Of a stretch of 64,000 bases of DNA, positions 25,344 through 33,128 are shown piece after piece; position 1 is the stretch's first letter; each line of letters opens with the position of its first letter. Below the pieces are notes generated by a model. It was not told the DNA's origin. It did no database searches and worked only from the letters and a program-made list of their open reading frames with translations. Source of the DNA: Streptomyces sp. CC228A (lineage in GTDB: Bacteria > Actinomycetota > Actinomycetes > Streptomycetales > Streptomycetaceae); NCBI RefSeq assembly GCF_021390935.1, contig NZ_JAJPUI010000015.1, forward strand, positions 1 to 64,000. Reading direction: 5' to 3'. The position numbers were made by a program, and so were the translations under genes.

Positions 25344-25411
25344 CCGCGACGCGGTGCAGCCGTCCGGAGCCCGGTGACATTCCGGCTCCGGACCGCTGCA
25401 CCGCGTCGCGG
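25344..25411 (+). terminator. Strong hairpin terminator after marR-type gene
   Basis: CCGCGACGCGGTGCAGC (25344-25360) pairs perfectly with GCTGCACCGCGTCGCGG (25395-25411); an inner stem GTCCGGAGCC/GGCTCCGGAC extends it. TTTT follows at 25414. It insulates the biosynthetic operon from marR transcription. Confidence 0.9.
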
Positions 25412-25452
25412 CCGTTTTCGGACTCCCCGCACGGATTCCACATCGAGGATCC

Positions 25453-25468
25453 TTGCTTGATCAAGCAA
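25453..25468. promoter_or_regulatory. Perfect palindrome TTGCTTGATCAAGCAA upstream of the biosynthetic operon
   Basis: A 16-bp perfect palindrome in an AT-richer promoter region, 150 bases before the adenylation gene. It shares TGCTTG/CAAGCA half-sites with the operator at 24668. A related imperfect site (TGCTTGACCAAACATGCA) follows at 25508-25525. Probable MarR operator. Confidence 0.7.
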
Positions 25469-25617
25469 AAGCGAATGCATTGAGTCACACTCACTTCGCC
25501 AAGTAAGTGCTTGACCAAACATGCACTTGCCCGGATACCTTCTTGCTCGACACCGCAAGATTCGAACAGCCGAGCGACCACTGTTGTCGCGGCTGAGCCG
25601 ACCGCAAGGAATCCGCC

Positions 25618-27102
25618 GTGCCATCGCCTCGCCTGGCCGAGACCGTCGCCGTCCACGGTCGCCACCGGCCCCACAGCATCGCGCTCCACTTCCACGACCA
25701 GGCCGTCACCTACGGCCGCCTGCACGAGCTGACCCAGGACCTGCGCACCCAACTGCACCGCCTCGACCTCCCCGTGGGCAGCACCGTGTGCGTACCGGCA
25801 CACAAGACGCCGCAGACCATCGCGCTGCTGCTCGCCGTCTTCCATGAGGGCCACATCGCCCTGGCCCCCTCCCCCGACCTGGGCAGCGCCGCCGGCAGGC
25901 GGATCGCCCGCCAGGCCCGGGTCCGCCACCTGCTGACCGTCGACGCCGACGGAGTGCTCGACGCGACGCCCGTGGCGCCCGACGAGGACGAGGCGACGGG
26001 ATTCGCGACGCCGGACCCGGAGCGGACGCGTCTGCTGCTGACCACGTCCGGCTCGACCGGCACCCCCAAGATCGTCCCGATCGAGGCCGCCGGTTTCGAC
26101 GCCTTCGCCGACTGGGCCGTCGACGAGTTCGCCCTGACGCCGGAAGAGACGGCGCTCTCGTACGCGCCGCTCAACTTCGACCTCGCCCTCCTGGACGTCT
26201 GGACGTTCCTGCGCCTCGGCGCGTCCGTGGTGCTGGTCGACAGCAAGCGCGCCACCGACGCCTCGCACCTGGCCTCGCTCGCCGCCGGCCACGGCCTTAC
26301 CTTCGTCCAGGGCGTGCCGATGATGTACCGGCTGCTCCTCGAGGGCAGTGGGGGCGACCGCGAGGGCGGCACCTTCGACACCGTGCGCCACGCCGTCTTC
26401 ACCGGCGACCGGCTCCCGGCCGACCTGCTGGCCCCGATCGCGTCGGCGTTCCCCGGTGCCGCCTTCCACAACGTGTTCGGCTGCACGGAGACCAACGACT
26501 CCTTCATCCACCGCGTCGACCCCGCGGCGACCGGCCCGATGCCCATCGGCCTCCCGGTACGCGGCACCGACGCCCTCGTCATGGACGCCGACGGGCAGCG
26601 GGTGGAGGGGGCCGGCACCGGTGAGCTGCTGGTGGCCACCCCGTTCCAGACCCGCGGCTATCTGCGCGAGGAGCTGAACGAGACCGCGTTCACCCGCATC
26701 GACGGCCGCGACTTCTACCGCACCGGCGACATCGTCTCCCGCGACGCCGACGGCCTGTACTTCCTCGAAGGCCGCGCGGACTGGCACGTCAAGGTCAGGG
26801 GGGTGCGCACGAACCTCCAGGAGGTGGAGAGCGTGCTCGCGTCCCACCCCGACGTCGCCGAGGCCGTCGTCGTACCGCTGCCCGACCCGCAGGCCGGCGT
26901 CCGGCTGCACGCCCACGTCACCCGCCGCCCTGGCACCGGACTCACCAGCCTGCGCCTGCGCACCCACTCGGGCCGGCACCTGCCCCGCCACGCCATACCG
27001 GCCTCCGTACACCTCACCGACGCACCGCTGCCCCGCACTTCGACGGGCAAACCCGACCGCAACCTCATCAAGCAGAACCGTATGAAGGAGATCGACGCAT
27101 GA
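25618..27102 (+). CDS. Stand-alone amino-acid adenylation enzyme (NRPS A domain, AMP ligase)
   Basis: 494 residues of the ANL superfamily. A3 is LLTTSGSTGTPK, A4 is NFDLALLDVW, A5 is NVFGCTETND, A7 is YRTGDIV, A8 is GRADWHVKVRGVRTNLQEVE and A10 is TSTGKPDRN with the catalytic Lys. The Asp of the A4 motif is present; in A domains it binds the amino group of an alpha-amino acid, so an amino acid rather than a fatty acid is likely. It should form aminoacyl-AMP and load the carrier protein encoded next. GTG 25618 follows AAGGAAT; the stop overlaps the next ATG (ATGA). The layout resembles prolyl-carrier systems such as PltF/PltL/PltE, but the substrate here is unknown. Confidence 0.88.
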   Translation: MPSPRLAETVAVHGRHRPHSIALHFHDQAVTYGRLHELTQDLRTQLHRLDLPVGSTVCVPAHKTPQTIALLLAVFHEGHIALAPSPDLGSAAGRRIARQARVRHLLTVDADGVLDATPVAPDEDEATGFATPDPERTRLLLTTSGSTGTPKIVPIEAAGFDAFADWAVDEFALTPEETALSYAPLNFDLALLDVWTFLRLGASVVLVDSKRATDASHLASLAAGHGLTFVQGVPMMYRLLLEGSGGDREGGTFDTVRHAVFTGDRLPADLLAPIASAFPGAAFHNVFGCTETNDSFIHRVDPAATGPMPIGLPVRGTDALVMDADGQRVEGAGTGELLVATPFQTRGYLREELNETAFTRIDGRDFYRTGDIVSRDADGLYFLEGRADWHVKVRGVRTNLQEVESVLASHPDVAEAVVVPLPDPQAGVRLHAHVTRRPGTGLTSLRLRTHSGRHLPRHAIPASVHLTDAPLPRTSTGKPDRNLIKQNRMKEIDA

Positions 27103-27365
27103 GCACCACGGACATCGCCGGTGAGATCCGCGCCTACGTCGTGGGCCAGTTCCTCGCCGGGGAGGACACCACGGACCTGACCGGGGACTACGACCTGATC
27201 GACTCCGGCGTCATCAACAGCCTGGGCCTGGTGCGTCTGCTCTCGCACCTCACGCAGACCTTCGACATCGCCGTCGACGACATCGAGTTCACGCCGGACA
27301 ACTTCCGCACCCTCGACTCCATCACCGCCGTGGTCGAGGCGCACGCCCCGGCGCGGGCCGCCTGA
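27099..27365 (+). CDS. Peptidyl/acyl carrier protein
   Basis: 88 residues. The phosphopantetheine site is in LIDSGVINSLGLVRLL, with Ser in INSLG in place of the common DSL. The three-helix carrier fold and acidic helix 2 are clear. It overlaps the adenylation gene and should carry the activated amino acid as a thioester for the dehydrogenase-like enzyme downstream. Confidence 0.88.
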   Translation: MSTTDIAGEIRAYVVGQFLAGEDTTDLTGDYDLIDSGVINSLGLVRLLSHLTQTFDIAVDDIEFTPDNFRTLDSITAVVEAHAPARAA

Positions 27366-27502
27366 CCTCCGCCGCACCCCCCACAGGTGCCGAGCGCCCG
27401 GCACCCCCGAGCGCGACGCGCCGCCACGCACCACGGGCTCGACGCACCACGCACGCACAACCTGACCGCCACGTACCTCTATCGACCGAAGGAGAACCTG
27501 AA

Positions 27503-27877
27503 ATGTTCGTTCGCAGCCTTGATGACGTCGCTCCCGTCGAGTGGGGCAACGGCCTGAGCACACGGCTGCTGACCAAGTCCGACGGCATGGGCTTCGCGGT
27601 CTGCGACACGATCGTGCGCCAGGGCACCACCAGCGCCCTGCAGTACCGCAACCACCTGGAGGCCTGCTACTGCATCGGCGGCTCGGGCGAGGTCATCGAG
27701 AAGGACGGCACCCGCCACAAGATCGTGCCCGGCACCATCTACGTCCTCAACGAGCACGACCCGCACTACCTGGTGGCCTCCGACTACGAGGACCTGCACC
27801 TGGTGTCGATCTTCAACCCGCCGATCGTCGGCGACGAGAAGCACACCCTCTCCGAGGACGGCTTCTCGCAGTACTGA
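27503..27877 (+). CDS. Ectoine-synthase-like cupin enzyme
   Basis: 124 residues closely resembling EctC: MFVRSLDDV start, GMGFAVCDTIVRQGTTSALQYRNHLEACYCIGGSGEV, then GTIYVLNEHDPHYLVAS and FNPPIVGDEKH. Ectoine synthase is an iron-dependent cupin that closes N-acetyl-diaminobutyrate to ectoine by loss of water. No ectA or ectB is nearby, so a cyclising or dehydrating step on another amino-acid derivative is more likely than ectoine itself. AAGGAGA precedes the ATG. Confidence 0.85.
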   Translation: MFVRSLDDVAPVEWGNGLSTRLLTKSDGMGFAVCDTIVRQGTTSALQYRNHLEACYCIGGSGEVIEKDGTRHKIVPGTIYVLNEHDPHYLVASDYEDLHLVSIFNPPIVGDEKHTLSEDGFSQY

Positions 27878-27971
27878 GCCGCCCGGCCGGGCCGGCCCGC
27901 TTCCCACCCCAGTCGTGGGCCGGCCCGGGCAAAGGGCCCTTCACCCGACCACCGCCGACCTAGGACCCGCC

Positions 27972-29090
27972 TTGACCGACGACCTCTTCCATCTCACCGC
28001 CCCGTGGGCCCAGCAGCTGAACGCGGACACCCGCGAGCTGGACGCGGCGGGCGCCTTCCCGCACGACAAGTGGAAGGTCCTGCAGGAGACCGGCCTCCTG
28101 CGGACGCACTACGCACCGGAGTTCGGCGGCGCCGGCCACGGCGTGACGGCGACCATGCGGGCTCTGGAGGGCCTGGGCTACGTCTGCCGCGACGCCGGCC
28201 TGTCCTTCTCCGCCTCGACCCAGATCGTCTCCGTGGGCGTGCCGCTGCAGCGCTTCGGCAGCCAGGAGCTGAAGGAACGCCACCTGCCGAGGATCATGTC
28301 CGGCGAGGCGATCACCGCACACGCGATCACGGAGGAGTCCGGCGGCTCGGACGCGATGAACCTGGCCGCGACCGCCCGCCGCGACGGCGACCACTACGTG
28401 GTCAACGGCGGCAAGACGTTCATCACGAACGCCCCCGTCGCCGACCTGTTCCTGCTGTACGTGCGCACTGGCAAGCCGGGCCCCTTCGGCCTGACCACCC
28501 TGCTCGTCGAGGCCGCCACGCCCGGTCTGACGGCGGGCCCGGCAATCGACAAGATCGGCCTGCGCACGAGCCCGATCGGCACACTCTCCTTCGACGAGCT
28601 GCGCGTCCCCGTCAGTCAGCGGGTCGGGCAGGAGGGCACCGGCTTCCTCATCCTGGACCACGTGATGAAGCGGGAGGTCCTCTTCGGCTTCTCCATCACG
28701 CTGGGCGAGATGACGCGGCGCCTGGAGGAGACCATCGCCTACGCCAGGAAGCGCCACCAGTTCGGACAGCCCATCGGCTCCTACCAGGCGGTCTCCCACA
28801 AGATCGCCGACATGAAGATGCGGGTCGAGACGGCCCGCAAGTGGCTCGCCGACACCGGCGCGAAGGTCGAGGCCGGCCAGGACGCCTCACTCGACCTGGC
28901 GGCCACCAAGACGATCGTGTCCGAGGCCAATGTGCAGACCGCGCTGGACGCGGTGCAGATTCACGGCGGCCGCGGCGTGCTCACCGAACACGGCATCGAG
29001 CGGGACCTGCGCAACTCGATCGCCGGAACGATCTACTCCGGCACATCCGAGATCCAGCGCAACCGCATCGCCACGCTCCTCGGTCTCTGA
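27972..29090 (+). CDS. Acyl-CoA-dehydrogenase-like flavoenzyme, probably acting on a carrier-bound substrate
   Basis: 372 residues with the full acyl-CoA dehydrogenase fold: N-terminal helices, AHAITEESGGSDAMNLAATA (FAD and substrate binding), FITNAP, and C-terminal IHGGRGVLTEHGIERDLRN and IYSGTSEIQRNRIA. The usual catalytic Glu of YEGTSEIQ is Ser here; the Glu in MKREVLFGFS is placed like the isovaleryl-CoA dehydrogenase base, an inference. With an A domain and carrier protein it recalls PltE-type enzymes that oxidise prolyl thioesters. TTG 27972 is preferred because AGGACC lies before it; GTG alternatives inside would delete the first helix. Confidence 0.85.
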   Translation: MTDDLFHLTAPWAQQLNADTRELDAAGAFPHDKWKVLQETGLLRTHYAPEFGGAGHGVTATMRALEGLGYVCRDAGLSFSASTQIVSVGVPLQRFGSQELKERHLPRIMSGEAITAHAITEESGGSDAMNLAATARRDGDHYVVNGGKTFITNAPVADLFLLYVRTGKPGPFGLTTLLVEAATPGLTAGPAIDKIGLRTSPIGTLSFDELRVPVSQRVGQEGTGFLILDHVMKREVLFGFSITLGEMTRRLEETIAYARKRHQFGQPIGSYQAVSHKIADMKMRVETARKWLADTGAKVEAGQDASLDLAATKTIVSEANVQTALDAVQIHGGRGVLTEHGIERDLRNSIAGTIYSGTSEIQRNRIATLLGL

Positions 29091-29133
29091 CCGACCGGCC
29101 TCCGGCCGAGCCCTCGACCGACAGGAAACCCGC

Positions 29134-29811
29134 ATGACCGACCATCTGGAACGACTCACCCGGCCCACCGAGTTCCTCGACTACGAGACCGACGCAGTGC
29201 AGGCCTTCATCGACCACGCCGTCAAGGACCGTGCCGCGGACCGCACGGCCAACGCCATCGAGCTGTACTACGCGGTGCGCGACGACGTCTTCTACGAGGT
29301 GTACGGCGCCCCCCTCTCCCGGGAGGGCCTGAGGGCCTCGACCACTGCCACCTCCAAGGAGGGGTTCTGCCTGCACAAGTCCGCGCTCTACGCGGCCTGC
29401 GTGCGCGCCCTCGGCATCCCGTCCCGGCTCGTCTACGGCGACGTGCGCAACCACCTCGCCTCGCCGCGGCTGCTGAAGCACATCGGCGGCGACGTGTTCT
29501 TCCACGGCCTCACCCAGGTCCACCTGAACGGCACGTGGATCAAGGCCACGCCGGTGTTCAACAAGGTGCTCTGCAAGCTCTACGGCATGGAGGCGCTGGA
29601 GTTCGACGGCGTCAGCGACAGCCTCTACCACCCCTTCGGCGAGGGCGGCGGCTCCATGGAGTTCCTCACGGACCACGGTTCCTTCGACGACGTCCCCTAC
29701 GACTTCGTCATGTCCCACATGCGCAGCAAGCACCCGGGTTTCCTCGACGCCGACGGCACCGGCACCGTCCGCGGCGGCAGCCTGGCCGACGAGTCCGCAC
29801 TCACCCGGTAG
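29134..29811 (+). CDS. Transglutaminase-like superfamily protein
   Basis: 225 residues. The core is GFCLHKSALYAACVRALGIPSRLVYGDVRNH, with Cys in GFCLHKS, followed by FHGLTQVHLNGTWIKATPVFN, which supplies the His and Asp/Asn positions of the transglutaminase/cysteine-protease triad. In biosynthetic clusters such proteins can condense or release carrier-bound amino acids. No signal peptide is present. It lies 43 bases after the dehydrogenase gene with GGAAA before its ATG. Confidence 0.8.
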   Translation: MTDHLERLTRPTEFLDYETDAVQAFIDHAVKDRAADRTANAIELYYAVRDDVFYEVYGAPLSREGLRASTTATSKEGFCLHKSALYAACVRALGIPSRLVYGDVRNHLASPRLLKHIGGDVFFHGLTQVHLNGTWIKATPVFNKVLCKLYGMEALEFDGVSDSLYHPFGEGGGSMEFLTDHGSFDDVPYDFVMSHMRSKHPGFLDADGTGTVRGGSLADESALTR

Positions 29812-29821
29812 GAGATCCGAC

Positions 29822-30631
29822 ATGACCGAAACGACCTCTCCCACCGATGGCTGGGACGCCTCGATTCGGATCGGCGTCGTCGTGCCGCACGCCGACGTCG
29901 GCCCGGAGGCCGAGCTGCAGGCCATCGCCCCCGCCTCCGTGTCAGTCCACGGCTCGCGCATCCACTTCGCGGCGATGCGCGCCGGCGGCGAGATGGACGA
30001 GAAGATACCGCACGCCCCCGTCCGGGCCTTCGTCGAGCCGCCCTACCTCGACCAGGCGGTGGAACTGCTGGCCGCGTCCCCGCTGCACGCCCTCACCCTT
30101 GGCTTCACCTCCTCCAGCTACGTCCTGAAGGCGGAGGGCGAGCGGAAGCTGTACGAGCGGCTGCGGCCGGTCACCCGCGACCTGCCGATCACCGGAACCA
30201 CCAAGGCCGCGCGGGCCGCGTTCGACGCCCTGGGCGCGCGCAGGATCGCGGTGGTCAACCCGCCGTGGTTCGACGACAATCTCTCCGGCCAGGGCGCCGC
30301 CTACTTCCGTGAGTTCGGCTTCGAGGTCGTCCACCACGGCCCGTGCGGACTGCCCTCCGACCAGAAGGCGATCACGCCGGGCAACCTGTCCGCGTGGATC
30401 CGCAGCACGGTCGCCGAGCACCGTCCGGACGCTGTGCTCGTCGCCGGCAACGGCATCCGCGCGGTGGGCACCATCAAGCCGCTCGAAACCGAGCTCGGCT
30501 TCCACGTGGTCACCGCAAACCAGGTGATCCTGTGGCACGCCCTGCACCTGGCCGGTGCCGCCGACACCGCCCTGGGCATCAGCGACTACGGCCACCTGTT
30601 CAGCACCATGCCGAAGGGCGAGGGCGCGTGA
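29822..30631 (+). CDS. Asp/Glu-racemase-fold protein (maleate isomerase/arylmalonate decarboxylase-like) without the catalytic cysteines
   Basis: 269 residues. The fold markers are RIGVVVPHADVGPEAEL, ALTLGFTSSSYVLKAEGE, ITGTTKAARAAFDALGARRIAVVNP and AVLVAGNGIRAVGTIKPLETELGFHVVTANQVILWHAL. In characterised relatives a Cys sits in the first loop (GCTS) and/or the second (SCxN/CGG). Here those loops read GFTSSSY and VAGNGIRA; the only Cys (GPCGLPS) is elsewhere. It may be non-catalytic or use other chemistry. TAGGAGA overlaps the previous stop, so it is the sixth gene of the operon. Confidence 0.8.
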   Translation: MTETTSPTDGWDASIRIGVVVPHADVGPEAELQAIAPASVSVHGSRIHFAAMRAGGEMDEKIPHAPVRAFVEPPYLDQAVELLAASPLHALTLGFTSSSYVLKAEGERKLYERLRPVTRDLPITGTTKAARAAFDALGARRIAVVNPPWFDDNLSGQGAAYFREFGFEVVHHGPCGLPSDQKAITPGNLSAWIRSTVAEHRPDAVLVAGNGIRAVGTIKPLETELGFHVVTANQVILWHALHLAGAADTALGISDYGHLFSTMPKGEGA

Positions 30632-30891
30632 GCCTGCTGAACGCGACCGGGTACGAAGCGGTCTTTGCGACGCCCGAGGGCGACACCTACCGCATCCCGC
30701 TGGTGTGCTGGCGCGAGGACGAGGACCGGGTGTACGGCATGGTCCTGGTCAGGGGACAACTGCGGTGCGCGGAGCGGGTGCGGCACTTTCTGCGGTACGG
30801 CACCCGGGCCGCGGCCGGGCCGGACGACGAGGCCGGCACGCCCGGCACCGCGCCGCACGCCGCCGCCGCCGTGCCCACGGCACTGCGCTGA
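30628..30891 (+). CDS. Small protein of unknown family ending the biosynthetic operon
   Basis: 87 residues from GTG 30628, overlapping the previous stop (GTGA). The first 55 residues (SLLNATGYEAVFATPEGDTYRIPLVCWREDEDRVYGMVLVRGQLRCAERVRHFLRYG, read in parts) look like a compact beta-rich domain; the rest is Ala/Pro rich. Translational coupling implies a role in the same pathway. Confidence 0.6.
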   Translation: MSLLNATGYEAVFATPEGDTYRIPLVCWREDEDRVYGMVLVRGQLRCAERVRHFLRYGTRAAAGPDDEAGTPGTAPHAAAAVPTALR

Positions 30892-30909
30892 CCGGGGCCC
30901 GGAGCGGAA

Positions 30910-30954
30910 CGAGGGGCCCGTGCCCCACCGAGCCGGTGGGTCACGGGCCCCTCG
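30910..30954. terminator. Bidirectional terminator between convergent operons
   Basis: CGAGGGGCCCGTG (30910-30922) pairs perfectly with CACGGGCCCCTCG (30942-30954), with an inner CCCACC/GGTGGG stem. It serves the biosynthetic operon on the plus strand and the IS701-like gene on the minus strand. Confidence 0.88.
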
Positions 30955-30967
30955 CACAGGGACCTCC

Positions 30968-32149
30968 CTACGCCGGCAGCAGGTCCAGGGACCGGTCGAA
31001 GTCGTCCTCCCGCGGCCAGTCGCCGGGCATGTCGAGGGCGCCGTACCCGTCGGCGGCGGTCGTGAGGCGGCTGTAGGCGAAGGCGGCCGAGACCAGCGTC
31101 ATGTGGTGGTGCCAGCCGGGGAACGAGCGGCCCTCGAAGTCGCGCAAGCCGAAGCCGCGCTCGAGCAGGTTGACGGTCTCGCCGACCGCCGCGGTCCGGT
31201 CCGCGTACCGCATGAGTTCACCGACCGGCCGGTCCACGATGTTGGTGAGCCACAGTCGGCCGAGGCCGCCGGCCCGGGTGCCGGGCCCGGCGAACAGCCG
31301 GAACGGCTGCGGCCGCTGCTCGTCCCGCGTGAACGGGAGCTGCACCAGCTGGTTGCGGACCAGGCCCCGTGCCCCCCGCTCCCGTCCGCTCGGACCGTCC
31401 AGCATCCGGGCCGCAGCCCGCGGACAGACACGGACGGGCCGGGCGGCGGGGAAGGGCGCGAGCGGCAGGCCGTCGGGGACGGCGACGACGAAGTCGCGCC
31501 GGGCCCGGATCAGAGCGTGCAGCAGCGGACGCACGTCCAGGTAGCCGTCGACGCCGACGACCACCGGGACCGGCTCGTGCCGCGAGGGCCTCACCAGCAG
31601 CTCGACCAGGCTCAGGACGGGGCTCTCCGGCCGGGCGACCGCGCCGTCGGGGACGCGGGCACGCTCGCGCAGGTCGCCCCGCGCCCACGGCTCGGGCAGC
31701 AGCAGGCTCCAGCTGCACGGGAAGTCGCCGATGTCCGTCGACATGAACAGCGCGGTGCCGACCTGGCAGTTGACGGTGCGTCCGGTGTGCGGGACGAACC
31801 GGCGGTGCACGCCGCACGACTTCTCGCCCCGCTTGGGCAGGACGACCGGGGCGATCGTCCAGGCCCGGGGCCGCACCCGGCCCTCGATCCAGTGCCGCAG
31901 CCGGTCGCAGACGGGCGTCCAGTCCCACGGGCTCTCGTTGATGAACTGATGCAGCGCCTGCGACGCCGTCGGCGAGTCGCTCGCCGCCGCGGCGAGGCGA
32001 CGCATCGACTTCTTTCCCGGTGTGGTGAGCAGGCCCAGCACATAGGCGTGGGCCCACCTGCGCTGGTCGATCCTGCGCAGATCTCCGAAGAGCTGGTCAG
32101 TGAACCGGTTGACGGAATCCGCTCCCCCGGATCCGGCTGTCCCCCTCAT
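30968..32149 (-). CDS. IS701-family transposase-like protein, possibly a domesticated regulator
   Basis: 393 residues of the DDE superfamily endonuclease type found in IS701-like genes: LFGDLRRIDQRRWAHAYVLGLL, LHQFINESPWDW, VVVGVDGYLDVRPLLHALIRARRDFVVAV and a C-terminal HHHMTLVSAAFAYSRL. There are no terminal inverted repeats around it. Single genes of this type recur in Streptomyces secondary-metabolite clusters without IS ends, where a regulatory role has been suspected. Here it sits between the biosynthetic operon and the butyrolactone genes. Confidence 0.75.
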   Translation of the reverse strand: MRGTAGSGGADSVNRFTDQLFGDLRRIDQRRWAHAYVLGLLTTPGKKSMRRLAAAASDSPTASQALHQFINESPWDWTPVCDRLRHWIEGRVRPRAWTIAPVVLPKRGEKSCGVHRRFVPHTGRTVNCQVGTALFMSTDIGDFPCSWSLLLPEPWARGDLRERARVPDGAVARPESPVLSLVELLVRPSRHEPVPVVVGVDGYLDVRPLLHALIRARRDFVVAVPDGLPLAPFPAARPVRVCPRAAARMLDGPSGRERGARGLVRNQLVQLPFTRDEQRPQPFRLFAGPGTRAGGLGRLWLTNIVDRPVGELMRYADRTAAVGETVNLLERGFGLRDFEGRSFPGWHHHMTLVSAAFAYSRLTTAADGYGALDMPGDWPREDDFDRSLDLLPA

Positions 32150-32202
32150 ACCCTCTCCCTCTCTCGGTGCGTCACAGCTCCGTGTGGGCTGCGCATCACA
32201 AT

Positions 32203-32227
32203 AAAGAGAATGAGCACTATTTTCTTA
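32203..32227. promoter_or_regulatory. Candidate butyrolactone-receptor site upstream of the IS701-like gene
   Basis: AAGAGAATGAGCACTATTTTCTT is an imperfect inverted repeat (AAGARAAT...ATTTTCTT) in an AT-rich patch. The core AGAATGAGCACTATTTT matches AGAATCATCACTATGTT at 34735, between the TetR receptor and afsA-like genes. Shared sites suggest control by one of the two TetR receptors. Confidence 0.45.
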
Positions 32228-32362
32228 CGGGGGAGGAGCCTTCGGCTGCGACTTCGCCAACTTCCCGGGTGGCCGGAAGCCCGGCGCCGGACCAGGACAG
32301 GACCCGGCGACCGCGCGCGGGTGGGGTGCAGATCGGTGCGGCGAAGGCCGAAAGGGCGGGGA

Positions 32363-32932
32363 TCAGAGCTGGAGGCCCGCGGCGAACCGCTGCCACAGGC
32401 GGTCCAGTTCCTCGCGGACGGAGTCCACCGAGCGGCCGGCCCGCATCCGGGCCCCCGCACCGGCCATCAGGTAGGCGATCAGCAGCCGGACGTCGGCGAC
32501 GACCGTGGCGTCCGCTCCGCCCGCCCGGGCCCGCTCCAGGGCGTGGTCGAGGGCGGGGCGCCAGGCCTCCTCCCAGGAGGCGCATTCGTCGGGACACTCG
32601 TCCAGGAGGCGTACGGTCGCACGGGCGTGGACGTCCCGCTTCAGGAGGCCGGCGAGGACCTGCGTGAGCTTCTCGGCGGCGCCCATGCCCGGGTCGGTGA
32701 TCCGCTCCACCTCGCCCACTGCCGCACGGGCGGCCTCGACGCCGGCGTCGGCGACGGCGCGGGCGAGCTCCTCCTTGGACAGGAAATGGAAGGTCAGCGC
32801 GCCCGAGGTCACGCCGGCGGCGGTGGAGATGCGGGACACGGTGGCACCGGCGTAGCCGAGCCGGGCGAACTCGCCCGCAGCGGCGGTGATCAGTGCCGCC
32901 CGGGTCTGACGTGCCCGTACCTGCCTCACCAC
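32363..32932 (-). CDS. TetR-family regulator of the gamma-butyrolactone-receptor type (second receptor)
   Basis: 189 residues from GTG 32932 (a GTG three bases later is equally possible). The N-terminal HTH (RQTRAALITAAAGEFARLGYAGATVSRISTAAGVTSGALTFHFLSKEELARAV, read in blocks) closely follows ScbR/ArpA-type receptors, with a helical ligand domain after it. Second receptors near afsA homologues often act as pseudo-receptors sensing antibiotics rather than butyrolactones. No stop separates its frame from the upstream oxidoreductase frame, which is incidental. Confidence 0.82.
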   Translation of the reverse strand: MVRQVRARQTRAALITAAAGEFARLGYAGATVSRISTAAGVTSGALTFHFLSKEELARAVADAGVEAARAAVGEVERITDPGMGAAEKLTQVLAGLLKRDVHARATVRLLDECPDECASWEEAWRPALDHALERARAGGADATVVADVRLLIAYLMAGAGARMRAGRSVDSVREELDRLWQRFAAGLQL

Positions 32933-33128
32933 GACGGTACGTCCCGGTACGGGAGGGCAGGTCCGGCCGGCCGGGTACCCCGGGAACTCCGTGCGAGCTG
33001 CACAGCTCCTCCCGTACTCCTGTGGCCGGCTTCCGTCACAACCCCTTAACCGTATCGGGCAGTCCGGTGAACGTTGACCGCTCCCCCGGTCGCGTGTGCG
33101 GCTTTGGCAAGTTGCCTGCGACCCTCCC

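Noticed and set aside
27503..27877. Ectoine biosynthesis locus
   Set aside because: Only an EctC-like gene is present. No diaminobutyrate aminotransferase or acetyltransferase gene is nearby, and the neighbours form a carrier-protein pathway.
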